64,000 nt of DNA from Knoellia sp. Soil729 (GTDB taxonomy: Bacteria; Actinomycetota; Actinomycetes; Actinomycetales; Dermatophilaceae): the NCBI RefSeq assembly GCF_001427985.1, contig NZ_LMSA01000003.1:387153-451152 (forward strand). Direction: 5' to 3'. Both the position numbers and the translations under genes were made by a program. The notes below the pieces were generated by a model. The model did not search any database. It was not told the origin of the DNA and saw only the letters and a program-made list of their open reading frames with translations. Of this stretch, positions 18,710 to 26,165 are shown piece by piece (position 1 is the first letter of the stretch; each line of letters begins with the position of its first letter).

Positions 18710-19264
18710 TCAGCTCTGAGCGCTGGGCCTGCGCGAGCTGGCCCTGGGCCAGCCGAGCTTCCACGCCGAGTCGCCGTGCGTCTCCCCTGCCGCCTCGGCG
18801 AAGGCGAGCATCGCGTTGGCAAGCGTGCGGCGGCGTGACTGCGGCACGTCCTCGAGGATGGCGGCGATGGCGCGACGGCGACGAGTGATGAGCTCGTCGA
18901 CTAGCGCCTGCCCGTCAGCGGTCAGCTCCAGGGTCAGGTTGCGCCGGTCGAGCGCCGACTCGGTGCGCGCCAACAGTCCCGCGTCGACGAGCCGGTCGCA
19001 GGCCCGGCTGGCGTTGGAGGGGTGCACCCCCATCGACTGGGCCAGGGCCCCCAGGTTCAGCCCGCCACGCGTTGCGACCAGCATGAGCACGCGCAGCTGC
19101 GGAAGCGTCACCCGGTCCCCCACCTCCGAGACCCCTTGCGCGGCAATGCCGACCAGTGCCTGCGCGGCGACCATCACCGCGTACACCTCAGCGTCCGTGC
19201 CCGCTGAACCTTCCACCCCGCCCTGCTTCGTTGCCATGCCTTCAGTATGCCGGATGGTTGCCAT
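18710..19264 (-). CDS. MarR-family transcriptional regulator
   Basis: 184 residues. Winged helix: LPQLRVLMLVATRGGLNLGA, then LAQSMGVHPSNASRACDRLV as the recognition helix and ARTESALDRRNLTLELT as the wing, flanked by the dimerisation helices typical of MarR. The ATG at 19264 has GAGGGA ten bases upstream; ATG at 19237 is an alternative. It is divergent from the dehydrogenase operon at 19375, with two TTGC-N6-GCAA sites in or near its start, and a third before the epimerase gene. It is the likely local repressor, possibly released by a sugar acid or phenolic ligand (inference). Confidence 0.88.
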   Translation of the reverse strand: MATIRHTEGMATKQGGVEGSAGTDAEVYAVMVAAQALVGIAAQGVSEVGDRVTLPQLRVLMLVATRGGLNLGALAQSMGVHPSNASRACDRLVDAGLLARTESALDRRNLTLELTADGQALVDELITRRRRAIAAILEDVPQSRRRTLANAMLAFAEAAGETHGDSAWKLGWPRASSRRPSAQS

Positions 19265-19273
19265 ACCGCAAGC
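19256..19273. promoter_or_regulatory. Candidate MarR operator, site 2
   Basis: GGTTGC-CATACC-GCAAGC. It overlaps the first codons or leader of marR, so binding would block its own expression. Its centre is 28 bases from that of site 3. Confidence 0.55.
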
Positions 19274-19283
19274 ATCCCTCTAT

Positions 19284-19301
19284 GCTTGCTGTTACGCAAC
19301 C
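19284..19301. promoter_or_regulatory. Candidate MarR operator, site 3
   Basis: On the minus strand GGTTGC-GTAACA-GCAAGC. On the + strand it continues into CATTGC, giving TTGC-N6-GCAA-CCA-TTGC, the same extended form as site 1 (TTGC-N6-GCAA-CCG-TTGC). It lies about 75 bases before the dehydrogenase operon start. Confidence 0.55.
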
Positions 19302-19374
19302 ATTGCTCGTCGACCGTGTCGTGCCTGTGAGTTTTCAGGCCAGCACTCGGCCGCGAGGACCGAGAGGATGACAG

Positions 19375-19845
19375 ATGGCAGCAACATCAGGTTCCGCAGC
19401 GGTGAGCGCGCCGGCTCTGCACGGCATAGACCGGATGGTCCGCAACATCGAGACCGGACGGTTCGAGCGCAGCCTGTCCGCCCTGACCGCCGTCGGCGCG
19501 GTGGTCACGGCCACGGAGATCTTCTTCGAGCACGACTCCGCCAGCTTCGGCAACAAGCTGATGTGGCTCCCGGTCGCGATGGGCCCGATCGGCGCTGCGG
19601 CCGGCATTGCCGGAGCGGTGAACCACCGGATGGCCAAGACCTTCCTTCCGATCGCGTCACTGACGATCATCGCCAACGGTCTGCAGGGCACCTACCTGCA
19701 CGCCCGCGGCATCGGCCAGAAGCCCGGCGGGTGGCGCAACGCGAGGTACAACATGGAGATGGGGCCACCGTTGCTGGCACCGCTCCTCGTGACGATGGTG
19801 GGCGGCATGGGCCTGCTCGCGGCGATCCTCCGGCGCGAGAAGTGA
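19375..19845 (+). CDS. Hypothetical four-helix membrane protein of the dehydrogenase operon
   Basis: 156 residues, start supported by GAGAGGA at 19362-19368. After a polar N-terminus the hydrophobic segments are SLSALTAVGAVVTATEIFF, LMWLPVAMGPIGAAAGIAGA, TFLPIASLTIIANGLQGTYL and LAPLLVTMVGGMGLLAAIL. No characterised family is recognised. Its stop overlaps the start of the subunit-3 gene (GTGA), so it is coupled to the flavin dehydrogenase; a plausible role is a membrane anchor or electron acceptor for it, which is inference from position only. Confidence 0.7.
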   Translation: MAATSGSAAVSAPALHGIDRMVRNIETGRFERSLSALTAVGAVVTATEIFFEHDSASFGNKLMWLPVAMGPIGAAAGIAGAVNHRMAKTFLPIASLTIIANGLQGTYLHARGIGQKPGGWRNARYNMEMGPPLLAPLLVTMVGGMGLLAAILRREK

Positions 19846-20516
19846 GGCTCCCCAGGCGCGGTGCCGAGCCGGGCGCTCCACCGGCCGGGCAGCCGTGGTC
19901 CGGTCGCTTCCCCGGTTTCGACGTGCTCGACCAGAGCAGCCACTGGGACCCCGCGACCACCGGAGTGGTCCTTGCGCGTGTCGGGATGGCCCCCGACATC
20001 CGGTTCTTCACTCCCGACGAGGAGGCGGTCGCCACGGCGCTGTGCGACCAGCTCCTGGCCCAGGACGACGCCACCGAGCCGCAGGCACGGGTCGCGGTCG
20101 TCAACATGATCGACGCCCGCCTGGCGGAGCGGCAGACCGACGGATGGCGCTATGACGACATGCCCGATGACGGCCAGGCGTGGCGAGAGAGCCTTGCGTG
20201 GCTCGATGCAGACGCGAACGAGCAGTTCGGCTGCGACTTCGCGGCATGCTCCCGTGCACAGCAGGGCAGCCTGATCCACTCCGTCCAGAACCGGGGATCG
20301 GACACGTGGCACGGCCTGTGTGCCGAGCGGGTGTGGAGCCTGTGGACCCGCTACGCCTGCACTGCCTTCTACTCGCATCCCTTCGCCTGGAACGAGATGG
20401 GCTTCTCCGGCCCTGCCTACCCGCGCGGTTACAAGAATGCCGGTATCGACCGTCTGGAGCCCTTCGAGGTCCGCGATGCCAGACCAGGGGACGACCCGCT
20501 CAGGAGACGCGCATGA
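19842..20516 (+). CDS. Gluconate 2-dehydrogenase subunit 3 family protein
   Basis: 224 residues; GTG overlaps the previous stop. IRFFTPDEEAVATALCDQLL is the family opening, followed by VVNMIDARLAERQTDGWRY and, near the C-terminus, YACTAFYSHPFAWNEMGFSGPAYPRGY cut by this entry at two natural pieces: FYSHPFAWNEMGFSG and PAYPRGYKN. The family is the small (gamma) subunit of FAD-linked sugar and sugar-acid dehydrogenases. Those subunits normally carry a Tat signal; none is evident here. ATGA overlap with the GMC oxidoreductase gene confirms pairing with the catalytic subunit. Confidence 0.83.
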   Translation: MRLPRRGAEPGAPPAGQPWSGRFPGFDVLDQSSHWDPATTGVVLARVGMAPDIRFFTPDEEAVATALCDQLLAQDDATEPQARVAVVNMIDARLAERQTDGWRYDDMPDDGQAWRESLAWLDADANEQFGCDFAACSRAQQGSLIHSVQNRGSDTWHGLCAERVWSLWTRYACTAFYSHPFAWNEMGFSGPAYPRGYKNAGIDRLEPFEVRDARPGDDPLRRRA

Positions 20517-22159
20517 GCAACGTGCGCGAGCGCAACGAGTCGGCCTGGTTGCTGCCCCCTGACGGCAAGCGGGTCAACCACCAGCTGCGTCAGGACATGC
20601 GCCGGTTCGAGGACAACGACGAGGTCGACCTGCTCGTCGTCGGGTGTGGCGCCGGCGGGTCCACCATGCTTCAGCGCCTTGCCCGCGCGGGTTGGAAGGT
20701 GCTGGCGCTCGATGCCGGCCCCTTCTGGGACCCGGACACCGACTGGGTCAGCGACGAGGCGGGGTCACACCATCTCTACTGGACCGAGCCACGGGTCATC
20801 TCCGGGTCCGACCCTGTGCCTCTGGGGTCCAACAACTCCGGCCGTGGCGTCGGAGGCTCGATGGTGCACTACGCCGGCTACACGCCGCGCTTCCACCCCA
20901 GCGACTTCCGTACCCGGACGACGGATGGCGTCGGAGCGGACTGGCCCATCGACTACTCCGACGTCCAGCCCTACTACGAGGCGATCGAGGAGGAGCTGCC
21001 CGTTGCCGGTGAGAAGTGGCCGTGGGGTGACCCCCACTCCTACCCCTACCGCCCCCACCCCGTCAGCGGCAACGGCGACATCTTCCTGCGCGGTGCCGAG
21101 CGACTGGGACTCGTGGCCAAGGTCGGCCCCGTCGCCATCGTCAACGGGCGCTTCGGCAACCGGGCCCACTGCATCTATCGCGGCTTCTGCCTGCAGGGCT
21201 GCAAGGTCAACGCGAAGGCCTCACCACTGATCACCCACATCCCTGACGCCCTCGCCCACGGCGCAGAGGTCCGGTCCAACTGCATGGTCACGAGGATCGA
21301 GGTGGACGAGCGGACCGGCCGTGCCACCGGCGTGCACTACGTCCACGAGGGGGTGTCGCGGTTCCAGCGAGCCAACGTGGTGGTCGTCGCGGGCTACTCC
21401 ATCGAGACGCCCCGCCTGCTCCTCAACTCCGCCGATGCCCGGTTCCCCGAGGGGCTGTGCAACGACTTCGACCAGGTGGGCCGCTACCTCATGGTGCAGG
21501 GAGCGCCACAGACGGCGGGACGGTTCGACGAGGAGGTGCGCATGTACAAGGCACCGCCACCCGAGGTCAGCACCGAGGCGTTCTACGAGACCGATCCCAC
21601 CAAGCCCTACAAGCGTGGGTTCTCCATCCAGACCGTCTCTCCCCTGCCGATCACCTGGGCCGAGCACGTCACCGCGCAGGGGTACTGGGGCGCCGACCTG
21701 CGCGCCTACATGAGCGACTACGTGCACTGGTCGTGCCTGGGGGCTCTGTGCGAGTTCCTCCCCCAGCCGGACAACCGGGTCACGCTCGCCGACGAGAAGG
21801 ATCGCCACGGACTACCCGTCGCGCACTTCTCGTACTCACAGTGCGACAACGACGGCGCCCTGATGCGGGCGGCCCAGGAGGTCATGGAGGACATCCTGCG
21901 GGCTGCGGGCGCGGACGAGGTGATCACCATCGACCGCTTCGCCCACCTCGTCGGCGGGGCACGGATGGCTGTCGACGAGCAGCATGGCGTCGTCGACTCG
22001 AACTGCCGAACCTTCGCCGTGCCCAACCTCTACATCACCGACGGGAGCGTGCTGCCCACCCAGGGAAGCGCCAACCCTGCCCTGACCATCATGGCCGTTG
22101 CGGCACGCGCGGCCGACCGGCTCGTCGCGGCCTCCCGTCGGGGCAAGGAGCAGCCATGA
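20513..22159 (+). CDS. GMC family FAD-dependent oxidoreductase (dehydrogenase catalytic subunit)
   Basis: 548 residues, AGGAG upstream at 20502-20506. FAD-binding VVGCGAGGSTMLQRLARAG near residue 42; RGVGGSMVHYAGYTPRF near 118; C-terminal GMC block ITDGSVLPTQGSANPALTIM near 505. With the subunit-3 partner it resembles gluconate 2-dehydrogenase, FAD-glucose dehydrogenase and related alcohol/sugar dehydrogenases, which oxidise a sugar or sugar acid and pass electrons to a haem or quinone. No cytochrome c subunit is present, so the acceptor is unclear. It is followed by an acid-sugar dehydratase with an ATGA overlap. Confidence 0.88.
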   Translation: MSNVRERNESAWLLPPDGKRVNHQLRQDMRRFEDNDEVDLLVVGCGAGGSTMLQRLARAGWKVLALDAGPFWDPDTDWVSDEAGSHHLYWTEPRVISGSDPVPLGSNNSGRGVGGSMVHYAGYTPRFHPSDFRTRTTDGVGADWPIDYSDVQPYYEAIEEELPVAGEKWPWGDPHSYPYRPHPVSGNGDIFLRGAERLGLVAKVGPVAIVNGRFGNRAHCIYRGFCLQGCKVNAKASPLITHIPDALAHGAEVRSNCMVTRIEVDERTGRATGVHYVHEGVSRFQRANVVVVAGYSIETPRLLLNSADARFPEGLCNDFDQVGRYLMVQGAPQTAGRFDEEVRMYKAPPPEVSTEAFYETDPTKPYKRGFSIQTVSPLPITWAEHVTAQGYWGADLRAYMSDYVHWSCLGALCEFLPQPDNRVTLADEKDRHGLPVAHFSYSQCDNDGALMRAAQEVMEDILRAAGADEVITIDRFAHLVGGARMAVDEQHGVVDSNCRTFAVPNLYITDGSVLPTQGSANPALTIMAVAARAADRLVAASRRGKEQP

Positions 22160-23283
22160 GTGACACCGTGACCGACCCGGTTGCCGGGTCGAGCATCGAC
22201 AGCGTCGAGGTCAGCGCCTTCACGGTGCCGACCGATGCGCCCGAGGCGGACGGCACCATCAGCTGGGACTCCACCACCATGGTCCTGGTCCGCGCCCGTT
22301 CCGGGGACGTCGAGGGCATCGGGTGGACCTACGGCCCGACCGCGTGTGCCACCGTGGTCCGTGCCGAGCTCGCCGACCTCGTGGTGGGACGCAACGCCAT
22401 GGACGTCGCCGGCTCCTTCCAGGCCATGGTCAGGTCGGTGCGCAACGCGGGTCGCGGGGGCATCGCGGGCTATGCCATCTCGGCGGTCGACGTCGCCCTG
22501 TGGGACCTCAAGGCCCGGCTGCTCGGCCTCCCGCTGCACCACCTCCTCGGCGCCGTCTCCGCCACGGTCCCGGTCTACGGAAGCGGCGGGTTCACGACCT
22601 ATGACGAGCAGCAGCTGCGCCACCAGCTGGGTGACTGGGTGCTCGAACAACGGATTCCGCGGGTGAAGATCAAGATCGGGGAGTCCTGGGGAACCACGCC
22701 GGAACGCGACCTTGCGCGGATGCGACAGGCCAGGGATGTCATCGGCGAGAGCACCGAGCTGTTCGTCGACGCCAACGGCGGCTACACGCGCAAGGAAGCG
22801 ATCCGGGTCATGTCCGCGGCGACCGACCTGGACGTGCACTGGTTCGAGGAACCGGTCTCCTCCGACGACCTCGCGGGCCTGCACGAGGTCCGGGACAACG
22901 TGGCCGCCGACGTCGCTGCCGGTGAGTACGGCGACGACCTCCACTACTTCCGGCGGATGTGCGCTGCCGGGGCGGTCGACTGCCTCCAGGCCGACGCCTC
23001 GCGCTGCGGCGGCATCACCGAGTTCGTCCGGGTCGCCGCCGTGGCCGCATCCTTCGGACTCGAGGTCTCGGGTCACTGCGCGCCGCACCTGCATGCCCAC
23101 GTCGCCGCCGCAACGCCGAACCTGCGCCACCTCGAGTGGTTCCACGACCACGTCCGCGTCGAGTCGTTGTTCTTCGACGGCACCCTCGACCCCACGGGAG
23201 GCACCATCACCCCGGATCCCGAGACACCCGGTCACGGCCTGACCCTGCGGGTCGCCGATGCCGAACGCTACCGAGTCGCATAG
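22156..23283 (+). CDS. Enolase-superfamily mandelate racemase/acid-sugar dehydratase
   Basis: 375 residues; AAGGAG at 22145-22150 before the ATG. Capping domain to about 120, then a TIM barrel with PRVKIKIGESWG (KxK general base near 171), metal ligands in LFVDANGGYTR (D, near 203), HWFEEPVSSDD (E, near 229) and DVAAGEYGDD (E, near 254), LQADASRCGGITEF, and the His of the mandelate-racemase subgroup in VSGHCAPHLHAHVA. Acid-sugar dehydratases of this type turn an aldonate into 2-keto-3-deoxyaldonate. Position directly after the GMC dehydrogenase fits an oxidation-then-dehydration pathway. Exact substrate unknown. Confidence 0.87.
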   Translation: MSDTVTDPVAGSSIDSVEVSAFTVPTDAPEADGTISWDSTTMVLVRARSGDVEGIGWTYGPTACATVVRAELADLVVGRNAMDVAGSFQAMVRSVRNAGRGGIAGYAISAVDVALWDLKARLLGLPLHHLLGAVSATVPVYGSGGFTTYDEQQLRHQLGDWVLEQRIPRVKIKIGESWGTTPERDLARMRQARDVIGESTELFVDANGGYTRKEAIRVMSAATDLDVHWFEEPVSSDDLAGLHEVRDNVAADVAAGEYGDDLHYFRRMCAAGAVDCLQADASRCGGITEFVRVAAVAASFGLEVSGHCAPHLHAHVAAATPNLRHLEWFHDHVRVESLFFDGTLDPTGGTITPDPETPGHGLTLRVADAERYRVA

Positions 23284-23406
23284 CCGAGCGCACGACACAA
23301 GACGGGCGTTACGGCATACCGGCGTGGCGCACCATGGAAGAGAGCTTGCCGCACGACAACAACGCCGCTGCGGTGCTCGTGAAGGTTCGCCAGAAGGAGA
23401 AGCACC

Positions 23407-25236
23407 ATGGCCAATGTCAGCGATTTCGTCATCCAACGGATCCGCGAGTGGGGGGTGAGCCGGGTCTTCGCCTTCCCCGGGGACGGCATCGGCGAGTTCG
23501 ACGGCGCCCTCGGAGCGGCGCAGCGCGAAGGCGACGGTCTGGACTACATCCGGCCCACGCACGAGGAGATCTGTGCGCTGATGGCCACGGCCCATGCCAA
23601 GTTCACCGGAGAGGTCGGTGTCTGCGTGGCCACCTCCTCGCCGGGCGCGTTCCACATGCTCAACGGGCTGTACGACGCGAAGAGCGACAACCAGCCCGTC
23701 GTCGCCATCGTGGGCCAGCAGGCCACCAGCTCGTTGGGGACCTTCGAGCAGCAGGAGGACAACATCGAGCGCACGATGGAGGACGTCGCCGTCTACGTGC
23801 AGACGGTCGTCACTCCGCAGCAGGCCCAGGCCGTGGTCGACACGGCCTTCCGGATGGCGCGGGTGCGACTGGGCCCTGCTGTCGTCGTGCTGCCTCACGA
23901 CGTGCAGGGCATGGAGATGCCGGAGCTGGAGCCGGCCAACGGCGTGTCCCGCTCCAGTGCGGTGGCACCGTCCACCTCCGTCAGCCCGGCCCAGGGCGAG
24001 ATCGAGAAGGCCGCTGAGATTCTCAACGCCGGATCCAAGGTCACCTTCCTGGTCGGACACGGGTCCAACGGCGCCACGGACGAGGTTCTGGAGGCAGCCA
24101 GGCTCTGCGGTGCAGGGATCATCACCGCCTTGCGCGCCAAGCAGGTGGTTCCCTCCGACGTCCCCTTCCACACCCAGCAGCTGGGTTTGCTCGGCACGCG
24201 CGCCAGCCAGCACCAGATGGAGGGCTGCGACACGCTGGTGCTGCTGGGCACCAACTATCCGTACTCGCAGTTCCTGCCCGAGAGCGGTCAGGCGCGCGCG
24301 ATCCAGGTCGACCTCAAGCCGGAGCAGATGGGCCTGCGCTACCCGACCGAGCTGAACATCTGGGGGGACGTCAAGCAGACCTTGCTCGCGCTGATCCCGC
24401 ACCTCCGGGCCAAGGACGACCTGTCCTGGCAGGAGTCCGTCGCCAAGGACATGGTCGAGTGGGAGAACGAGGTGCGCGCCCAGGCGATGCTGCACTACTC
24501 CGACGGCGTCAACCCGCGCCGCGTCTTCCACGAGCTGAACCAGCGGCTGCCTGACCGGGCCATCGTCACCTGCGACGCCGGATCCACGGCGGACTGGTAC
24601 GGACACCACATCCGCCTGCGCGACGGCATGATGGGTGACCTCTCGGGCAGGCTGGCGAGCATGGCGGCCGCGATGCCCTACGCGACTGCGGCGAAGTTCG
24701 CGTTCTCCGACCGCTGCGTCGTGTGCACCATCGGTGACGGGGCCTTCCAGATGCTGGGCATGAACGAGCTCATCACCGTCAAGAAGTACCTGAGCAAGTG
24801 GGAGAACCCGCAGTTCATCGTCATGGTGCTGCACAACAACGACCTGACCCAGGTCTCATGGGAGATGCGTACCGAGGACGCCAACCCCGTCTGGTCCACC
24901 TCGCAGGACGTCGAGTCCGTGGACTACGCAGGCTGGGCAGAGCTCCTCGGGTTCAAGGGCATCCGGGTCACCGACGACGACGACGTGGCCGCCGCTTGGG
25001 ATGAGGCGTTCGCGCACCAGGGAGTCACGCTCATCGACGCGCACACCAGCAAGAACGTGCCGCCGTTGCCGCCCAAGATCACGGCGAAGTACGCCATGAA
25101 CACCGCCAAGGCCCTGCTGCACGGCGACCCCGACGAGGCCGGTGTCATCCGCGACTCGGCCAAGGCGGTCGCCTCCGAGGGGGTCGAGCGGCTCAAGGGC
25201 AAGCTCAACATCGGCCAGCACGAGGACGAGCAGTGA
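23407..25236 (+). CDS. Thiamine diphosphate-dependent enzyme (pyruvate oxidase/acetolactate synthase-like)
   Basis: 609 residues, AAGGAGAAG upstream. N-terminal ThDP PYR domain: VFAFPGDGIGEFDGAL and the catalytic Glu in IRPTHEEICALMATAHAKFT near residue 50. The central domain carries LVLLGTNYPYSQFLP. The C-terminal PP domain has CTIGDGAFQMLGMNELITV near 443 and VMVLHNNDLTQVSWEM, the Mg-ThDP motif. It is closest in look to pyruvate dehydrogenase (quinone)/pyruvate oxidase types, but 2-keto acid decarboxylases and carboligases share the frame. Being 123 bases after the dehydratase, it may decarboxylate the keto acid made there (inference). Confidence 0.87.
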   Translation: MANVSDFVIQRIREWGVSRVFAFPGDGIGEFDGALGAAQREGDGLDYIRPTHEEICALMATAHAKFTGEVGVCVATSSPGAFHMLNGLYDAKSDNQPVVAIVGQQATSSLGTFEQQEDNIERTMEDVAVYVQTVVTPQQAQAVVDTAFRMARVRLGPAVVVLPHDVQGMEMPELEPANGVSRSSAVAPSTSVSPAQGEIEKAAEILNAGSKVTFLVGHGSNGATDEVLEAARLCGAGIITALRAKQVVPSDVPFHTQQLGLLGTRASQHQMEGCDTLVLLGTNYPYSQFLPESGQARAIQVDLKPEQMGLRYPTELNIWGDVKQTLLALIPHLRAKDDLSWQESVAKDMVEWENEVRAQAMLHYSDGVNPRRVFHELNQRLPDRAIVTCDAGSTADWYGHHIRLRDGMMGDLSGRLASMAAAMPYATAAKFAFSDRCVVCTIGDGAFQMLGMNELITVKKYLSKWENPQFIVMVLHNNDLTQVSWEMRTEDANPVWSTSQDVESVDYAGWAELLGFKGIRVTDDDDVAAAWDEAFAHQGVTLIDAHTSKNVPPLPPKITAKYAMNTAKALLHGDPDEAGVIRDSAKAVASEGVERLKGKLNIGQHEDEQ

Positions 25237-25239
25237 GAA

Positions 25240-25285
25240 CTTCTTGAGCAGTGAGGACTCGTGAGCAGTGAGGACTCTCAAGAAG
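25240..25285 (+). terminator. Stem-loop with internal duplication after the ThDP enzyme gene
   Basis: CTTCTTGAG at 25240-25248 pairs perfectly with CTCAAGAAG at 25277-25285. The loop holds a near-tandem repeat: GAGCAGTGAGRAC starts at 25228, 25246 and 25263, so the sequence around the stop codon appears three times. There is no T-run, so termination strength is uncertain. Confidence 0.45.
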
Positions 25286-25303
25286 CGCTCAGCCTTGGGC
25301 GCC

Positions 25304-25309
25304 TAGCGT
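25304..25309 (+). promoter_or_regulatory. Candidate -10 of a leaderless promoter
   Basis: TAGCGT ends seven bases before the GTG at 25317, and no Shine-Dalgarno site is present. The same TAGCGT hexamer at matching distance precedes the genes at 32691 (minus) and 32806. Confidence 0.45.
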
Positions 25310-25316
25310 GGGCTCT

Positions 25317-26165
25317 GTGGAGGCAAGCCCCGACCCCGGCATCGAACGCACCCGATCCGGACCCACTCGGCGGGTGGTGTTGGGCGCAGCCCTGACCGGT
25401 GCCTCCGGCGCCCTCGCGAGCTGCAGCCAGCCTTCCGGTCGGGCCGAGCCGACCCCAGCCTCCGCCACACCGGCCAGCGCGTCGCCGTCATCGTCGCCGT
25501 CATCGTCCGTGAACGAGACGACACCGCCACCCCCGGGAGCACCGCGCGTCGCCCTGACGTCGGGCCCGGACATCACGCACGGGCCGGCCTCAGGCCATCA
25601 GGTTGCCCTGACCTTCCACGGCCAGGGGCCCGTGCACCTGGCCGAGGAGATCATGGCGGCGTGCGCCACGGCGGAGGCGGGGATCACGGTCTTCGCGGTC
25701 GGTACTTGGTTGGTACAGAACCCGCGCATCGGCCGGCAGCTGGTGGCGGCCGGACACGAGGTCGGCAACCACACCTGGAGCCACCAGCAGATGAAGCAGC
25801 TCAGCGCGGCCCAGGCCGTCGACGAAGCCGTGCGTGGTGCTGCAGCCCTCACGGCAGCCATCGGCACCAGTGGTTGGTGGTTCCGTCCGTCCGGGACCCA
25901 GCGGAGCACTGCTGTCATCCGTGCCGCCGCGCTCGAGGCGGGCTACCACCGATGCATCTCCTACGACGTGGACCCTCAGGACTTCCTCGACCCCGGCGCA
26001 CGGGCAGTGCGCCAGAGGACCCTTCAGGCAGTGAGGGGAGGTTCGATCGTCAGTCTCCACTTCGGCCACCAGGGCACGGTCGAGGCGCTTCCCCACGTTC
26101 TCGAGGGCCTGCACGCGAAAGGACTTCAGCCCGTCACGTTGTCCACTATGCTCCGGGACGCATGA
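25317..26165 (+). CDS. Polysaccharide deacetylase-family lipoprotein with altered metal motif
   Basis: 282 residues. RRVVLGAALTGASGALASCSQ is a lipoprotein signal with a Cys after ALAS, with twin Arg before it; a Ser/Pro-rich linker follows. The NodB-type domain keeps GHEVGNHTWSHQQMKQLS (metal-binding H-x3-H) and WFRPSGTQRS, but the usual TFDDGP at the start is VALTFHGQGP, so both Asp residues of the first motif are replaced. GTG at 25317 fits the -10 spacing; GTG at 25308 lies inside the -10 and is rejected. ATGA overlap with the beta-propeller lipoprotein gene. It is either a variant deacetylase or a binding protein at the outer face of the membrane. Confidence 0.8.
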   Translation: MEASPDPGIERTRSGPTRRVVLGAALTGASGALASCSQPSGRAEPTPASATPASASPSSSPSSSVNETTPPPPGAPRVALTSGPDITHGPASGHQVALTFHGQGPVHLAEEIMAACATAEAGITVFAVGTWLVQNPRIGRQLVAAGHEVGNHTWSHQQMKQLSAAQAVDEAVRGAAALTAAIGTSGWWFRPSGTQRSTAVIRAAALEAGYHRCISYDVDPQDFLDPGARAVRQRTLQAVRGGSIVSLHFGHQGTVEALPHVLEGLHAKGLQPVTLSTMLRDA

